A stretch of DNA of 64,000 nucleotides from Pseudomonas sp. stari2 (GCF_040760005.1 NZ_CP099760.1:3095501-3159500); one strand, 5' to 3'; shown: positions 18,574 through 32,536, counted from the stretch's first letter. Translations and numbers: made by a program. Notes: generated by a model not told the origin, from the letters alone.

Positions 18574-19647
18574 ATGTTGAAGATTTTGCAACTGATCCTG
18601 CTGCTGTTCGGCGCGGTTTTCGGATCATGCGTGCGTGCAGAGTCTGTCCTGTTCCTCAACCCGGGTTCGACGCAGGAAGCGTTCTGGGTCAGTTATTCGC
18701 AATTCATGCAGGCGGCGGCCCGGGATCTGGGCATCGATCTGCAAATTCTTTATGCCCAGCGCCAGCCGGAATTGACGCTGGCCCAGGCGCGATTGGCGTT
18801 GCAGGGGCCGAGCCGACCCGATTATCTGGTCTTCGTCAATGAGCAGTACGTCGCCCCTCAGATCATGCGTATGGCCTACAACAGCGGTGTGAAGCTGTTC
18901 ATCGTCAATGCTGCGCTCACGCCTAACCAGCAAGCGCTGGTCGGTGAACGGGCTGACCGCATCGGCAGTCTGGTGCCCAATGACGAAGAGGGTGGTTATC
19001 TGATGATGAAGGAGCTGATTCGCCTTCATCCCGCGGTGGCGCCCGGCGACACCATTGAGTTGCTGGCGTTCTCCGGCCTGAAAATCACGCCGTCGTCGCA
19101 ATTGCGAGAGAAAGGCATGCAACGGGCGCTGGCCGAACATCCTCAAGTGCGTCTGCGGCAACTGGTTTACGGCGGCTGGAAGCAGCAACGTGCCTACGAG
19201 CAGGCCAGGCAATTGCTGGTTCGGTATCCCGACGTATCGCTGGTGTGGGCGGCCAATGATGAAATGGCGTTCGGTGCGATGCGGGCCTTTACCGAGGCCG
19301 GCAAGGTGCCCGGCAAGGATGTGTTGTTCAGTGCGGTCAACACGTCGCCGGCCGCTTTGCAGGCGGTGGTGGACGGCCGTTTGAGCGCCTTGCTTGGCGG
19401 ACACTTCACGCTGGGCGGCTGGGCTTTGGTGGAACTGCACGATTATGAGCAGGGCGTCGATCTGAATCAGTACGGAGGCCGCGACCGGCAGGTCCCTTTG
19501 CTGCAACTGATCGACAAAAAGCACGCGCAGCAAATGCTCGACATGGGGGCGTCACCGGACTACGGCGTGCACTTTCGCAAGCTCTCGGCGAAGGGCCGCC
19601 CGGCCTCGTACCGCTATCCGTTCAACCTGCAAACCCTGATGCACTGA
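18574..19647 (+). CDS. Orphan periplasmic binding protein, sugar-binding (LacI-like) fold
   Basis: A 357-residue secreted protein with a signal peptide of about 22 residues (FGSCVRA-ES). The body resembles type I periplasmic binding proteins of sugar ABC transporters, with VWAANDEMAFGAMRA typical of the ribose/autoinducer-binding group. No permease or ATPase gene is adjacent, so it may feed a distant transporter or act as the sensing partner of a membrane signalling protein. The ligand is unknown. Confidence 0.75.
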   Translation: MLKILQLILLLFGAVFGSCVRAESVLFLNPGSTQEAFWVSYSQFMQAAARDLGIDLQILYAQRQPELTLAQARLALQGPSRPDYLVFVNEQYVAPQIMRMAYNSGVKLFIVNAALTPNQQALVGERADRIGSLVPNDEEGGYLMMKELIRLHPAVAPGDTIELLAFSGLKITPSSQLREKGMQRALAEHPQVRLRQLVYGGWKQQRAYEQARQLLVRYPDVSLVWAANDEMAFGAMRAFTEAGKVPGKDVLFSAVNTSPAALQAVVDGRLSALLGGHFTLGGWALVELHDYEQGVDLNQYGGRDRQVPLLQLIDKKHAQQMLDMGASPDYGVHFRKLSAKGRPASYRYPFNLQTLMH

Positions 19648-19653
19648 GGCTGT

Positions 19654-19872
19654 TCAGGCGCCCGCCAGATGCACCACCAATTGCACGATGCCGAACAGTG
19701 TCAGGGCGAACACGGCCGTGAACGCAATGCCCAGGAAGATGAAGTGGCTGGGCTTTCCATGGGTGAAATCCCTTGCCCGGTTCTTGCCGCTCTGAACCCC
19801 GAATGCTGCCGCCATGACGCTGTGCAGCATTTGCCAGAAGGTCGGAGGCTTGTTGTCGACTGGATCGTCCAT
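19654..19872 (-). CDS. DUF2970 small membrane protein
   Basis: A 72-residue protein matching the DUF2970 family. A soluble N-terminal half containing FWQMLHSVMAAAFGVQS is followed by a membrane segment near residues 45-70 (FIFLGIAFTAVFALTLFGIVQLVV, in part). The function is unknown. It lies downstream of metH on the same strand but behind a strong terminator, so it probably has its own promoter. Confidence 0.8.
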   Translation of the reverse strand: MDDPVDNKPPTFWQMLHSVMAAAFGVQSGKNRARDFTHGKPSHFIFLGIAFTAVFALTLFGIVQLVVHLAGA

Positions 19873-19921
19873 AAATCCCTCGTCTGCCGTGTGTGTCAGA
19901 CAAGCATAGTCAACCCATGAA

Positions 19922-19958
19922 AAAAGACCGCAGCCTGCGGGGCAGGCTGCGGTCTTTT
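19922..19958. terminator. metH terminator
   Basis: A perfect 17-bp stem (19922-19938 with 19942-19958), loop GGG, is flanked by A and T runs on both sides. It lies 15 bases beyond the metH stop codon and has the form of a rho-independent terminator on the minus strand. Confidence 0.9.
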
Positions 19959-19972
19959 GTTCCGGCTCTGGG

Positions 19973-23683
<3,711 letters not shown>

Positions 23684-23841
23684 TGGGACTACTCGAAAAG
23701 ACCATGACGAAGGAGCGGGATCATAACAAACCTGTGCGGATTTAGAGCATGTGGCGCTTTTGCATGAATATCGCTCATGTTGGCACGGGCGTCATAACGG
23801 TAGAATCGCGGCGTTTTTTATTCAGGATCAGGATCAGGGAA

Positions 23842-26136
23842 ATGTCGTACCGCGTCGTCAGCATGGTGTTGCTGTTTTTGAGCTTTGGCGCGGCGGCGCA
23901 AAGTCCTGCGATCTCGCCTTCCATTTCTTACACTCGCGACATCCAGCCGATCTTCACCGAGAAGTGCGTGGCCTGCCACGCGTGCTACGACTCCGCCTGC
24001 CAATTGAACCTGGGCAGCGGTGAGGGCGCGGCCCGGGGCGCAAGCAAAATGCCGGTCTACGACGGCGAGCGCACTCAGGCGGCGCCGACCACGCGGCTGT
24101 TCTACGACGCTTTTGGCAAGCGTGCCTGGCAGCAGAAAGACTTCTATTCTGTGCTCGACGCCCAGGGCAGTCAGGCGGCGCTGATGGCGCGCATGCTGGA
24201 GCTGGGGCACAAAACGCCACTGACTCCCAATGCCAAACTGCCGGAAGACATCGTCCTCGGTCTGCAGCGGGAAAACATGTGCGCGATGCCTGTCGAATTT
24301 GACGGCTATGCCGGTGCTCACCCGAAAGAGGGCATGCCGCTGGCGGTGACCGGCCTGTCCGATCAGCAATATCAGACGTTGCAGCGCTGGCTGGCGTCCG
24401 GCGCGCCGATCGATGAGCAAGGCCTGGCGCCGAGCGCCAAGGAAGCGCTGCAGATCGTGCAGTGGGAAAACCTGCTCAACCAGCCAGGGGCGCGGGAAAG
24501 TCTGGTCGGGCGCTGGTTGTTCGAACACTGGTTTCTGGCGCACATCTACTTCAAGGACGGTGAGCCGGGGCATTTCTTCCAGTGGGTGCGTTCGCGCACG
24601 CCGACCGGCCAGCCGATCGATCTGATTGCTACCCGCCGTCCGAATGACGACCCGGGCACCCAGGTGTATTACCGCCTGTGGCCGGTGCAGGGCGTGATCG
24701 TGCACAAGACCCACATCACTTATCCGCTGAGTGCGGCGAAGATGGCGCGGGTCAAAAGCCTGTTCTACAACGGCAATTGGCAGGTGCATGCGTTGCCGGG
24801 TTACGGGCCGCAGAGCCGGGCCAATCCGTTCGCGACCTTCGAGGCGATTCCGGCGCAGGCGCGGTATCAGTTCATGCTCGATAACGCCGAATACTTCGTG
24901 CGTACATTTATTCGCGGCCCGGTGTGCCGTGGGCAGATCGCAACCGACGTGATCCGCGACAACTTCTGGGCGCTGTTCCAGGCGCCGGAACATGACCTGT
25001 ACATCACCGACCCGAATTATCGCGGCCAGGCCACACCGTTGCTGGCGATGCCGGGGCAGAACGACGATGTCGGCAGCGTCCTGAGCCTGTGGCACGACTA
25101 TCGCAACAAGCGCAACAAGTACGAAGCCCTGCGCCGGGACAGCTACGCCGAACTGCCGGCGCCGAGCTGGTCGACCCTGTGGGCGGGTAACGACAATGCG
25201 CTGCTGAGTATCTTCCGCCACTTCGACAGCGCCTCGGTGACCAAAGGCCTGATCGGTGAAGTGCCACAAACCATGTGGCTGTTCGACTATCCGCTTTTGG
25301 AACGCACTTACTACCAGTTGGCAGTCAACTTCGATGTGTTCGGCAACGTCTCCCATCAGGCGCAGACACGGCTGTACTTCGACTTGATCCGCAATGGCGC
25401 CGAACAGAACTTCCTGCGCCTGATGCCGGCCGATTCCCGCGAGGATTACCTCGACGATTGGTATCAGAGCAGCGGCCAGTTCAAGATGTGGCTGGATTAC
25501 GAGTCCATCGACGACGACAAGCCAACCGCGCTGAAACTCGACGAAAAAGACCCGAAACACGATTTCGCCATGCAGTTGCTCGCTCGCTACGGCGACCTCA
25601 ACGCGCGGCCCGATCCGATCAACCGCTGCGTGGATGCCTACTGCTCGCGGCCGAACATCGACCCGGCGCTGCAAAACGCCGAACAGGCCCTGAGCCGCCT
25701 GACGGCGCGTCCTGCAGCCGGTCTGAAGGTGATCGATCAATTGCCGGAAGCGACGATGCTGCGCATCGAAACCCGCAGCGGCAAGCGTGAGGTCTACAGC
25801 CTGCTGCGCAACCGCGCCCACAGCAACGTGGCGTTCCTGCTCGGTGAATCGCTGCGCTATCAGCCGGGGCTCGATACCCTGACCATTTATCCGGGCGTGC
25901 TCAGCAGTTATCCGAACTTCATGTTCAACATCCCGGCGGATCAGGTTCCGGCGTTTGTCGATGCCATGGAAAGCGCCAAGGATGCACCGCAGTTCGAGAA
26001 GATCGTCGAACGCTGGGGCATTCGTCGCAGCCATCCGCAGTTCTGGTTCTATTTCCATGACCTGAGCCAGTACATCCACGAAACCGACCCGGTGGAAGAG
26101 GGCGTGCTGGATATGAACCGGTACGAGAATCTTTGA
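23842..26136 (+). CDS. cti: Fatty acid cis-trans isomerase
   Basis: A 764-residue periplasmic cytochrome-c-type enzyme that converts cis- to trans-unsaturated membrane fatty acids in Pseudomonas as a rapid response to solvents and heat. A signal peptide covers about residues 1-19. The heme-binding motif CVACH is at residues 42-46, just after the mature N-terminus. Length agrees with known Cti (about 766). ATG 23842 follows CAGGGA; the frame is open to 23749, but that part has no signal peptide character. It stands alone, divergent from metH. Confidence 0.93.
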   Translation: MSYRVVSMVLLFLSFGAAAQSPAISPSISYTRDIQPIFTEKCVACHACYDSACQLNLGSGEGAARGASKMPVYDGERTQAAPTTRLFYDAFGKRAWQQKDFYSVLDAQGSQAALMARMLELGHKTPLTPNAKLPEDIVLGLQRENMCAMPVEFDGYAGAHPKEGMPLAVTGLSDQQYQTLQRWLASGAPIDEQGLAPSAKEALQIVQWENLLNQPGARESLVGRWLFEHWFLAHIYFKDGEPGHFFQWVRSRTPTGQPIDLIATRRPNDDPGTQVYYRLWPVQGVIVHKTHITYPLSAAKMARVKSLFYNGNWQVHALPGYGPQSRANPFATFEAIPAQARYQFMLDNAEYFVRTFIRGPVCRGQIATDVIRDNFWALFQAPEHDLYITDPNYRGQATPLLAMPGQNDDVGSVLSLWHDYRNKRNKYEALRRDSYAELPAPSWSTLWAGNDNALLSIFRHFDSASVTKGLIGEVPQTMWLFDYPLLERTYYQLAVNFDVFGNVSHQAQTRLYFDLIRNGAEQNFLRLMPADSREDYLDDWYQSSGQFKMWLDYESIDDDKPTALKLDEKDPKHDFAMQLLARYGDLNARPDPINRCVDAYCSRPNIDPALQNAEQALSRLTARPAAGLKVIDQLPEATMLRIETRSGKREVYSLLRNRAHSNVAFLLGESLRYQPGLDTLTIYPGVLSSYPNFMFNIPADQVPAFVDAMESAKDAPQFEKIVERWGIRRSHPQFWFYFHDLSQYIHETDPVEEGVLDMNRYENL

Positions 26137-26155
26137 TCGTTTGATCGTTTGATCA
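26132..26155 (+). repeat. Three tandem 8-bp repeats at the cti stop codon
   Basis: TTTGATCG occurs twice, followed by TTTGATCA, and spans the cti stop codon. It is a simple short tandem array with no assigned role. Confidence 0.6.
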
Positions 26156-26203
26156 ATGGCCGCTGTCCCAATCCTGTGTAGGACGGGATCGGGAGCGCCA
26201 TCG

Positions 26204-27879
<1,676 letters not shown>

Positions 27880-27897
27880 GGCGTTCGCTGCGGCATA

Positions 27898-27928
27898 AAA
27901 AAACGGCGCCCCGTGAGCGCCGTTTTTT
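27898..27928. terminator. Bidirectional terminator between nfuA and cobM
   Basis: AAAAAACGGCGC (27898-27909) and GCGCCGTTTTTT (27917-27928) make a 12-bp stem with A and T tails suited to both strands. The cobM stop codon (27927-27929) overlaps its right end. Confidence 0.9.
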
Positions 27929-28673
27929 ATGGTCGATACAAATGTGCATGCCCCGCGCGATACAGTGACGATTCACTGAAGTGATCGCTGCCCAACACCC
28001 GCCCGACCAGAATCAGTGCTGTACGCCGAAAGCCCTTGTCGGCAACCTTTTCGGCAATGTCCTCCAGCGTCCCGACGACCCAATCCTGATCCGGCCACGT
28101 CGCCCGGTGGATCACGGCGATCGGGCAGTCCGCGCCATAGTGCGGCAGCAACTCGGCGAGGATCTTCTCCAGATGATTGACCCCCAGATGAATCGCCATG
28201 GTCGCTGCGTGCTGCGCCAGGTTGCCCAGTTCTTCGCCGGCAGGCATCGCAGTCTTGTCCGCATAACGGGTCAGGATCACGCTTTGCGAGATGTCCGGCA
28301 GGGTGAGTTCGGCGCCCAGTAGCGCGGCGCAGGCGGCGGTTGCCGTTACACCGGGGATGATTTCGAACGGGATTTGCAGCTCGCGCAGATAACGAATCTG
28401 CTCGCCGATGGCACCATACAGGCCCGGATCGCCCGAATGTACTCGCGCCACATCCTGGCCCTTGGTGTGGGCGGTCTTGATCAGGTCGATGATCTGTTCC
28501 AGATGCAGTTCGGCGCTGTTGACTACGGTTTCAGCCGAATGACCTTCCAGCACCGCCGCCGGCACCAGTGAACCAGCGTAGATGATCACCGGGCAGCTGC
28601 GGATCAGCCGCTGGCCTTTGACGGTGATCAATTCCGGATCGCCGGGGCCGGCGCCGATGAAGTAAACGGTCAT
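27927..28673 (-). CDS. cobM: Precorrin-4 C11-methyltransferase
   Basis: A 248-residue SAM-dependent methyltransferase of the aerobic cobalamin pathway, converting precorrin-4 to precorrin-5. The family hallmarks are an N-terminal YFIGAGPGDPELIT, VHSGDPGLYGA in the middle and IPGVTA after it. ATG 28673 (MTVYFIGAG) is the family start; 13 upstream in-frame residues lack support. It is the last gene of the minus-strand cobalamin set, 91 bases after cobE. Confidence 0.93.
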   Translation of the reverse strand: MTVYFIGAGPGDPELITVKGQRLIRSCPVIIYAGSLVPAAVLEGHSAETVVNSAELHLEQIIDLIKTAHTKGQDVARVHSGDPGLYGAIGEQIRYLRELQIPFEIIPGVTATAACAALLGAELTLPDISQSVILTRYADKTAMPAGEELGNLAQHAATMAIHLGVNHLEKILAELLPHYGADCPIAVIHRATWPDQDWVVGTLEDIAEKVADKGFRRTALILVGRVLGSDHFSESSLYRAGHAHLYRP

Positions 28674-28764
28674 CGTTGGATCCTGTGAAAGTAGGGCAGG
28701 TCGAGGCTTCAAGAGCGCTTCAGATGAAGAACGCTCATGATCGAAAGCGGGGATTATCGGAAAT

Positions 28765-29178
28765 TTACGCTGCGCCGGCCAATGCCAGTGTGGCCTGGGC
28801 GTATTTTTGCCGGGATATCAGCAGTTTTGCCGGGGCTTGAATCAGCTGTTCGGCGAGCGCCAATGCAGCGCTTTCCGCCACGCCGTAGCAACCGGTGCGT
28901 TCGAAGGCGATCTGTGAATGGTGACTCAGTCGTTGCTGATAACTGGCCAGTTCTTCGCTGCTGAAGTACAGCAACGGCAGCGCCAGTTGAGCCGCCAGTT
29001 CCTGCAGGCCGGGTTCGTCGCGTTTCAAGTCGATGCTGGCCAAAGCCTTGACCGCTTCGAGTTCGATGCGATGGGCCTGTAAGGCCTGGTCGAGCAAGGC
29101 GCGCAGCGTACTGGCCGGGCAGCCGCGCTGGCAGCCCAGGCCGACCACCAGGGTCGGCGCTGCGCTGTCATCGGTCAT
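28765..29178 (-). CDS. cobE: Cobalamin biosynthesis protein CobE
   Basis: A 137-residue protein of the CobE/GbiG C-terminal family. Typical are the N-terminal VVGLGCQRGCP, SIDLKRDEPGL and the C-terminal GCYGVAESAAL. CobE accompanies the aerobic corrin ring-contraction steps; its exact role is debated. ATG 29178 overlaps the cbtA stop codon by four bases (ATGA). The long upstream extension of this frame lies inside cbtA and is spurious. Confidence 0.9.
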   Translation of the reverse strand: MTDDSAAPTLVVGLGCQRGCPASTLRALLDQALQAHRIELEAVKALASIDLKRDEPGLQELAAQLALPLLYFSSEELASYQQRLSHHSQIAFERTGCYGVAESAALALAEQLIQAPAKLLISRQKYAQATLALAGAA

Positions 29179-29876
29179 GCGTGGTATTGACCATCGCTTT
29201 TGCGGCGGAACAACCAGGCGCTGATCAGGCCGAGGGCCAGCCAGAACGCCACGTTGGTCAGCTGCGAAGCGATTTTGAACTGGGCTTCCAGTGCTACCGG
29301 AGCAAGCATCGAGTGCACTTCCGGTTGCGGAGCGCCGATCACGTGCGGCACAGCAAGGATCGCTACGCCGAGGATCTTCAGCAGCCAGTTGCCACCGAAC
29401 GCGATCAACGCCAGGCCGACAGCGGTTGACGCGGCGGTGCCGATCCACCACATCTGGCGCGATGCCAGGTCGGCGGCGGCGGTGCCCGGCAGCTCGGGCG
29501 GCAGGCCCAGTGTCGGGGCGAGCACGAAAGTCGCATAACCGGCCAGCCCCCAGAGCAGGCCTTGCGAGGTCTTGGTCGGCGCACGCAGGGTGTACAGACC
29601 GGCCAGCATCAGGGCGAAACCCACGGCAACGACCAGATTGCCGCCGGTGGTGGAAACCACGCGCTGCCAGCCGTCTTTCGGCTCCCAGGCTTCGGCATCG
29701 TGGGTGTGGGTGGCGGTACCGGAGGCGTGTTCGTGGACTTCGGCCACCGGTTCGGCTTTCTCAAAGGTCTCGGCCTGAAGAATCAGCGGCGATACCCAGA
29801 AGCTTTGCAGCAACGTCAGAAGCAGGGCGGCCAGAAGGCCGGTGAAACCTGCGGTCTGCGCAATACGCTTGATCAT
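29175..29876 (-). CDS. cbtA: Predicted cobalt transporter subunit CbtA
   Basis: A 233-residue membrane protein with about five hydrophobic segments. It belongs to the CbtA family, predicted cobalt transporters found under cobalamin riboswitch control. A periplasmic-type loop near residues 50-70 contains several histidines (HEHASGTATHTHD), a plausible metal-binding patch. ATG 29876 is chosen; an ATG seven codons upstream would nearly abut cbtB. It is coupled to cobE by a 4-base overlap. Confidence 0.9.
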   Translation of the reverse strand: MIKRIAQTAGFTGLLAALLLTLLQSFWVSPLILQAETFEKAEPVAEVHEHASGTATHTHDAEAWEPKDGWQRVVSTTGGNLVVAVGFALMLAGLYTLRAPTKTSQGLLWGLAGYATFVLAPTLGLPPELPGTAAADLASRQMWWIGTAASTAVGLALIAFGGNWLLKILGVAILAVPHVIGAPQPEVHSMLAPVALEAQFKIASQLTNVAFWLALGLISAWLFRRKSDGQYHA

Positions 29877-29887
29877 GTCGTCAGGTC

Positions 29888-30085
29888 TCAGTGGCACGGG
29901 AACGCAGCGCTGTGGCGGGTATCGTGCGCGGCGTTGTGAACCGCTTCGATGTGCGAGAAACCGGCGAAGTAGACCAGGCTGGCACCCAGGATCGACGCGA
30001 AGATCGCAGCGGTCAGGCGTTGGCTCAGGGTGGTGGTGCTGGAGATTTTGTCCGTGTTGCTGCCGGTGCTGCTGATGATCGACAT
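29888..30085 (-). CDS. cbtB: Predicted cobalt transporter subunit CbtB
   Basis: A 65-residue protein with one membrane segment (residues 26-42) and a histidine-rich C-terminus (VHNAAHDTRHSAAFPCH), typical of CbtB. It is the first gene of the cbtB-cbtA-cobE-cobM set and follows a cobalamin riboswitch, so it should be made when B12 is scarce. Confidence 0.92.
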   Translation of the reverse strand: MSIISSTGSNTDKISSTTTLSQRLTAAIFASILGASLVYFAGFSHIEAVHNAAHDTRHSAAFPCH

Positions 30086-30129
30086 GGCGCTTCCCTCTGG
30101 TGTGTCAGCGGGTGAACGGTGCGCATGAA

Positions 30130-30158
30130 AACCCCTGCGAGTCGGGCACGCAGGGGTT
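30130..30158 (-). terminator. Terminator stem in the cbtB leader (riboswitch expression platform)
   Basis: AACCCCTGCG (30130-30139) pairs with CGCAGGGGTT (30149-30158). On the minus strand the stem is followed by TTTTC. It lies between the cobalamin aptamer and cbtB, as expected for a transcription-terminating riboswitch. Confidence 0.7.
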
Positions 30159-30204
30159 CGAACAGCGCCCGCCCACCGCGGGTTTGTTATGTTCAGTGAC
30201 GCAG

Positions 30205-30420
30205 GATGCGCACTGTGTGTTGCGGGCCGGTCTCCGGGCTCACGAGGGGTGGCTGTCTGCCGACCTGCACAAGCGTCACCTTCCCATGCCCGTGGGCACA
30301 GTGGATCTGACGCTTCGCTCGCTTACCGTTGCGGGGGCAGCACCGGACTGACATGGCTTTAGAGTAAAGCACATGATTCACCGGTTTCCCGTTTCACCCT
30401 GTGAAGGGCACCCGTAACAA
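30205..30420 (-). promoter_or_regulatory. Cobalamin riboswitch upstream of cbtB
   Basis: Read on the minus strand this has the landmarks of the adenosylcobalamin aptamer: GGGAA followed by GGTGAATC near the 5' end, the conserved GCTGCCCCCGCAAC core (30328-30341) and a B12 box, CCCGGAGACCGGCC, at about 30223-30241. It controls cbtB, cbtA, cobE and probably cobM. Confidence 0.93.
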
Positions 30421-30460
30421 GTTGTGTAGGAGAGCATGGGTTGGGGAATTTAGTCAATTT

Positions 30461-30494
30461 TGTGGGCATATCCGTTTTTGTGGGCATATCCGTT
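30461..30494 (+). repeat. Tandem duplication of a 16-base unit
   Basis: TGTGGGCATATCCGTT occurs at 30461-30476 and again at 30479-30494. It lies at the outer edge of repeat copy 1, and the inverted copy carries only one such unit. It looks like a small local duplication. Confidence 0.8.
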
Positions 30495-30750
30495 GCTGCG
30501 GTTATGGCCACTTAGGGTTCCGCCCTTACGGCGGGTCACCTTTTCCAAACGCCGAAAAGGTAACCCAAAAGGCTTCACCCTGACGTACGGCCCCTCGCTG
30601 AGGCTCGGGGTTCCTTCGCTCCGGGATCGATCCGGGGGCATCGCCTCCGGTTTGCTTCGCTGCACCTCCTCTCGATGTGTTTGGCTTCGCCAAACGGTCG
30701 CTGCGCTCCCACCCCGAATCAATCCCTCCACTCAGCCTGCCGATGGGCCT
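30461..30750 (+). repeat. Non-coding repeat, copy 1 (direct orientation)
   Basis: This non-coding block is homologous to the reverse complement of 30841-31087. They share GCATATCCGTTGCT near one end, AAACGCC and CAAAAGGCTT in the middle, an identical 45-base run (30634-30678 against 30911-30955), and CAGCCTGCCGA near the other end. Open frames through it look like noise. It may belong to a dispersed Pseudomonas intergenic repeat family, which I cannot test here. Confidence 0.75.
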
Positions 30751-30840
30751 TGAGATCAAAAGCGGTACTTGAGCTAACGCTCATCGTGGTGAGGGGCTTT
30801 TGATCTGGCTTTTGCTCTGGCTCTGGCTTTTGATTTTTTG

Positions 30841-31087
30841 CCCCTTCGGCAGGCCGAGCGGAGGTGTTCATCAGGGGGTAGGCGCGTAGCGCCGTGCGGC
30901 GAAGCCGCATACATCGAGAGGAGGTGCAGCGAAGCAAACCGGAGGCGATGCCCCCTGATGGACACCGTAGCGAGGGAACACTGAGCCTAGGCGAAGTGCC
31001 GTACGCCGGGGCAAAAGCCTTTTGGTTCCTTTTTGGCGTTTGAAAAAGGGACTCGCTGTAAGAGCGAAACCGCCAGCGGCAGCACCC
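30841..31087 (-). repeat. Non-coding repeat, copy 2 (inverted)
   Basis: This is the inverted partner of 30461-30750. The 90 bases between the copies contain GGCTTTTG/GGCTCTGG-type short repeats. The two copies could form a very large hairpin or recombine to invert the spacer. No gene is supported here. Confidence 0.75.
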
Positions 31088-31149
31088 GAAGCAACGGATA
31101 TGCTCTCGTTCCCAAACTCCACGAACCATTGACCCATCCCCACACCCTG

Positions 31150-31350
31150 CGTAGCCTTGCGCTTTCGAGGTTCTTCGGCCCACGCCGAAGCTAAGAAGGG
31201 AACGCGGTCCAAGCCGCGGCTGCCCCCGCAACTGTGAACGGTGCCGTTCGCTGCTACGCCACTGCCAACTCAATCCAGAGCCAGCGGGAAGGCGCAGCGA
31301 ATACCGGGCCAAGGCCCGAACACCGTCAGCCAGGAGACCTGCCTCGTCAC
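31150..31350 (+). promoter_or_regulatory. Cobalamin riboswitch upstream of cobW
   Basis: The plus strand shows AAGAAGGGAA, the core GCTGCCCCCGCAACTG (from 31219), GAGCCAGCGGGAA-type paired segments and a consensus B12 box, GCCAGGAGACCTGCC (31328-31342). It precedes cobW-cobN and the chelatase subunits, so the operon should be repressed by B12. Confidence 0.95.
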
Positions 31351-31430
31351 AGATTCTCACTTTCAACCGGGCGGGGTGATCCGGTGGCGAACTCTCCAGG
31401 CACGCACACGCGTTGCCGGCCTCGTCCCGT

Positions 31431-31456
31431 ATGCCCGCCACCTTGCCAAAGGGCAT
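31431..31456 (+). promoter_or_regulatory. Candidate RBS-sequestering hairpin before cobW
   Basis: ATGCCC (31431-31436) can pair with GGGCAT (31451-31456). The right arm covers the AAGGG ribosome binding site 7 bases before the ATG at 31460. No strong terminator is seen between the aptamer and cobW, so this riboswitch may act on translation. The stem is short, so the assignment is tentative. Confidence 0.4.
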
Positions 31457-31459
31457 CCG

Positions 31460-32533
31460 ATGAAAACACTGGCCAAACTCCCCGTCACCATCGTCACCGG
31501 TTTCCTCGGCTCGGGTAAAACCACTTTGCTGCGGCACATGCTCGACAACGCTCAGGGCCGCCGCATCGCGGTGATCGTCAACGAATTTGGCGAGTTGGGC
31601 ATCGACGGTGAAATCCTCAAGCAGTGCACCATCGGCTGCACTGAAGAAGAAGCCACCGGCCGAGTCTACGAACTGGCTAACGGCTGCCTGTGCTGCACCG
31701 TTCAGGAAGAGTTCTTCCCGGTGATGCGCGAGTTGGTAGCCCGTCGCGGCGACCTCGACCACATCCTGATCGAAACCTCGGGCCTGGCCCTGCCGAAACC
31801 ACTGGTGCAAGCCTTCCAGTGGCCGGAAATCCGCAGCGCCTGCACGGTTGACGCGGTGATCACCGTGGTCGACAGCCCGGCCGTGGCCGCTGGCACCTTC
31901 GCCGCGTTCCCGGATCAGGTCGATGCACAGCGCAAACTCGACCCGAACCTGGACCACGAATCGCCCCTGCACGAACTGTTCGCCGATCAACTGGCCAGCG
32001 CCGACTTGGTGATTCTCAACAAGGCCGACCAGACCAGCCCTGAAGACCTCGCTCGTGTGCGTCTGGAAGTCGCCGAAGAGCTGCCGCCAGCCGTGAAAAT
32101 CATCGAAGCCAGCAACGGTCGTCTGCCGCTGGACGTTCTGATCGGACTCGGCGCCGGTTCCGAAGAACACATCGACAGCCGCCACAGCCATCACGATCAC
32201 CACCACGGTGAAGGCGATGACGATCACGACGACCACGATCACGACGCCTTCGACTCGATCTCCATCGAACTGCCGCAAGCCGATGAAAGCCTGCTGCTCG
32301 ATGCGCTGACGCAACTGGTGGTTCAGCACGGCATCCTGCGGGTCAAAGGCTTCGCGGCGATCCCGAACAAGCCGATGCGCCTGCTGATTCAAGGCGTGGG
32401 CACGCGTTTCGACAAGCACTTCGACCGTCAGTGGGGGGGCGATGAGTCGCGCGTGACGCGTCTGGTGTTGATCGGCCAGGAACTGGACGCGGCCAAGCTC
32501 GAAGCGCAACTGCGCGCCGCGCTCAGCGTTTAA
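31460..32533 (+). CDS. cobW: Cobalamin biosynthesis GTPase CobW
   Basis: A 357-residue COG0523 GTPase, proposed to load cobalt for corrin chelation. Walker A GFLGSGKT is at residues 14-21, the metal-binding CLCC at 76-79 (NGCLCC) and the guanine-recognition NKAD at 187-190. A histidine/aspartate-rich segment near residues 240-262 (HSHHDHHHG onward) is typical of metal chaperones. The ATG at 31460 follows AAGGG; the frame is open to 31241, but that part is the riboswitch leader. It opens the cobW-cobN operon, 3 bases before cobN. Confidence 0.95.
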   Translation: MKTLAKLPVTIVTGFLGSGKTTLLRHMLDNAQGRRIAVIVNEFGELGIDGEILKQCTIGCTEEEATGRVYELANGCLCCTVQEEFFPVMRELVARRGDLDHILIETSGLALPKPLVQAFQWPEIRSACTVDAVITVVDSPAVAAGTFAAFPDQVDAQRKLDPNLDHESPLHELFADQLASADLVILNKADQTSPEDLARVRLEVAEELPPAVKIIEASNGRLPLDVLIGLGAGSEEHIDSRHSHHDHHHGEGDDDHDDHDHDAFDSISIELPQADESLLLDALTQLVVQHGILRVKGFAAIPNKPMRLLIQGVGTRFDKHFDRQWGGDESRVTRLVLIGQELDAAKLEAQLRAALSV

Positions 32534-32536
32534 GCC

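Noticed and set aside
23684..23841. Cobalamin riboswitch upstream of metH
   Set aside because: Neither the GCTGCCCCCGCAAC-type core nor a B12 box is visible on the minus strand here.
30461..30494. Possible CRISPR-like repeats
   Set aside because: Only two 16-base units with a 2-base gap; a simple tandem duplication without spacers or cas genes.
31241..31459. N-terminal extension of cobW
   Set aside because: The open frame is the riboswitch leader; conserved CobW begins at the ATG at 31460 with its own ribosome binding site.
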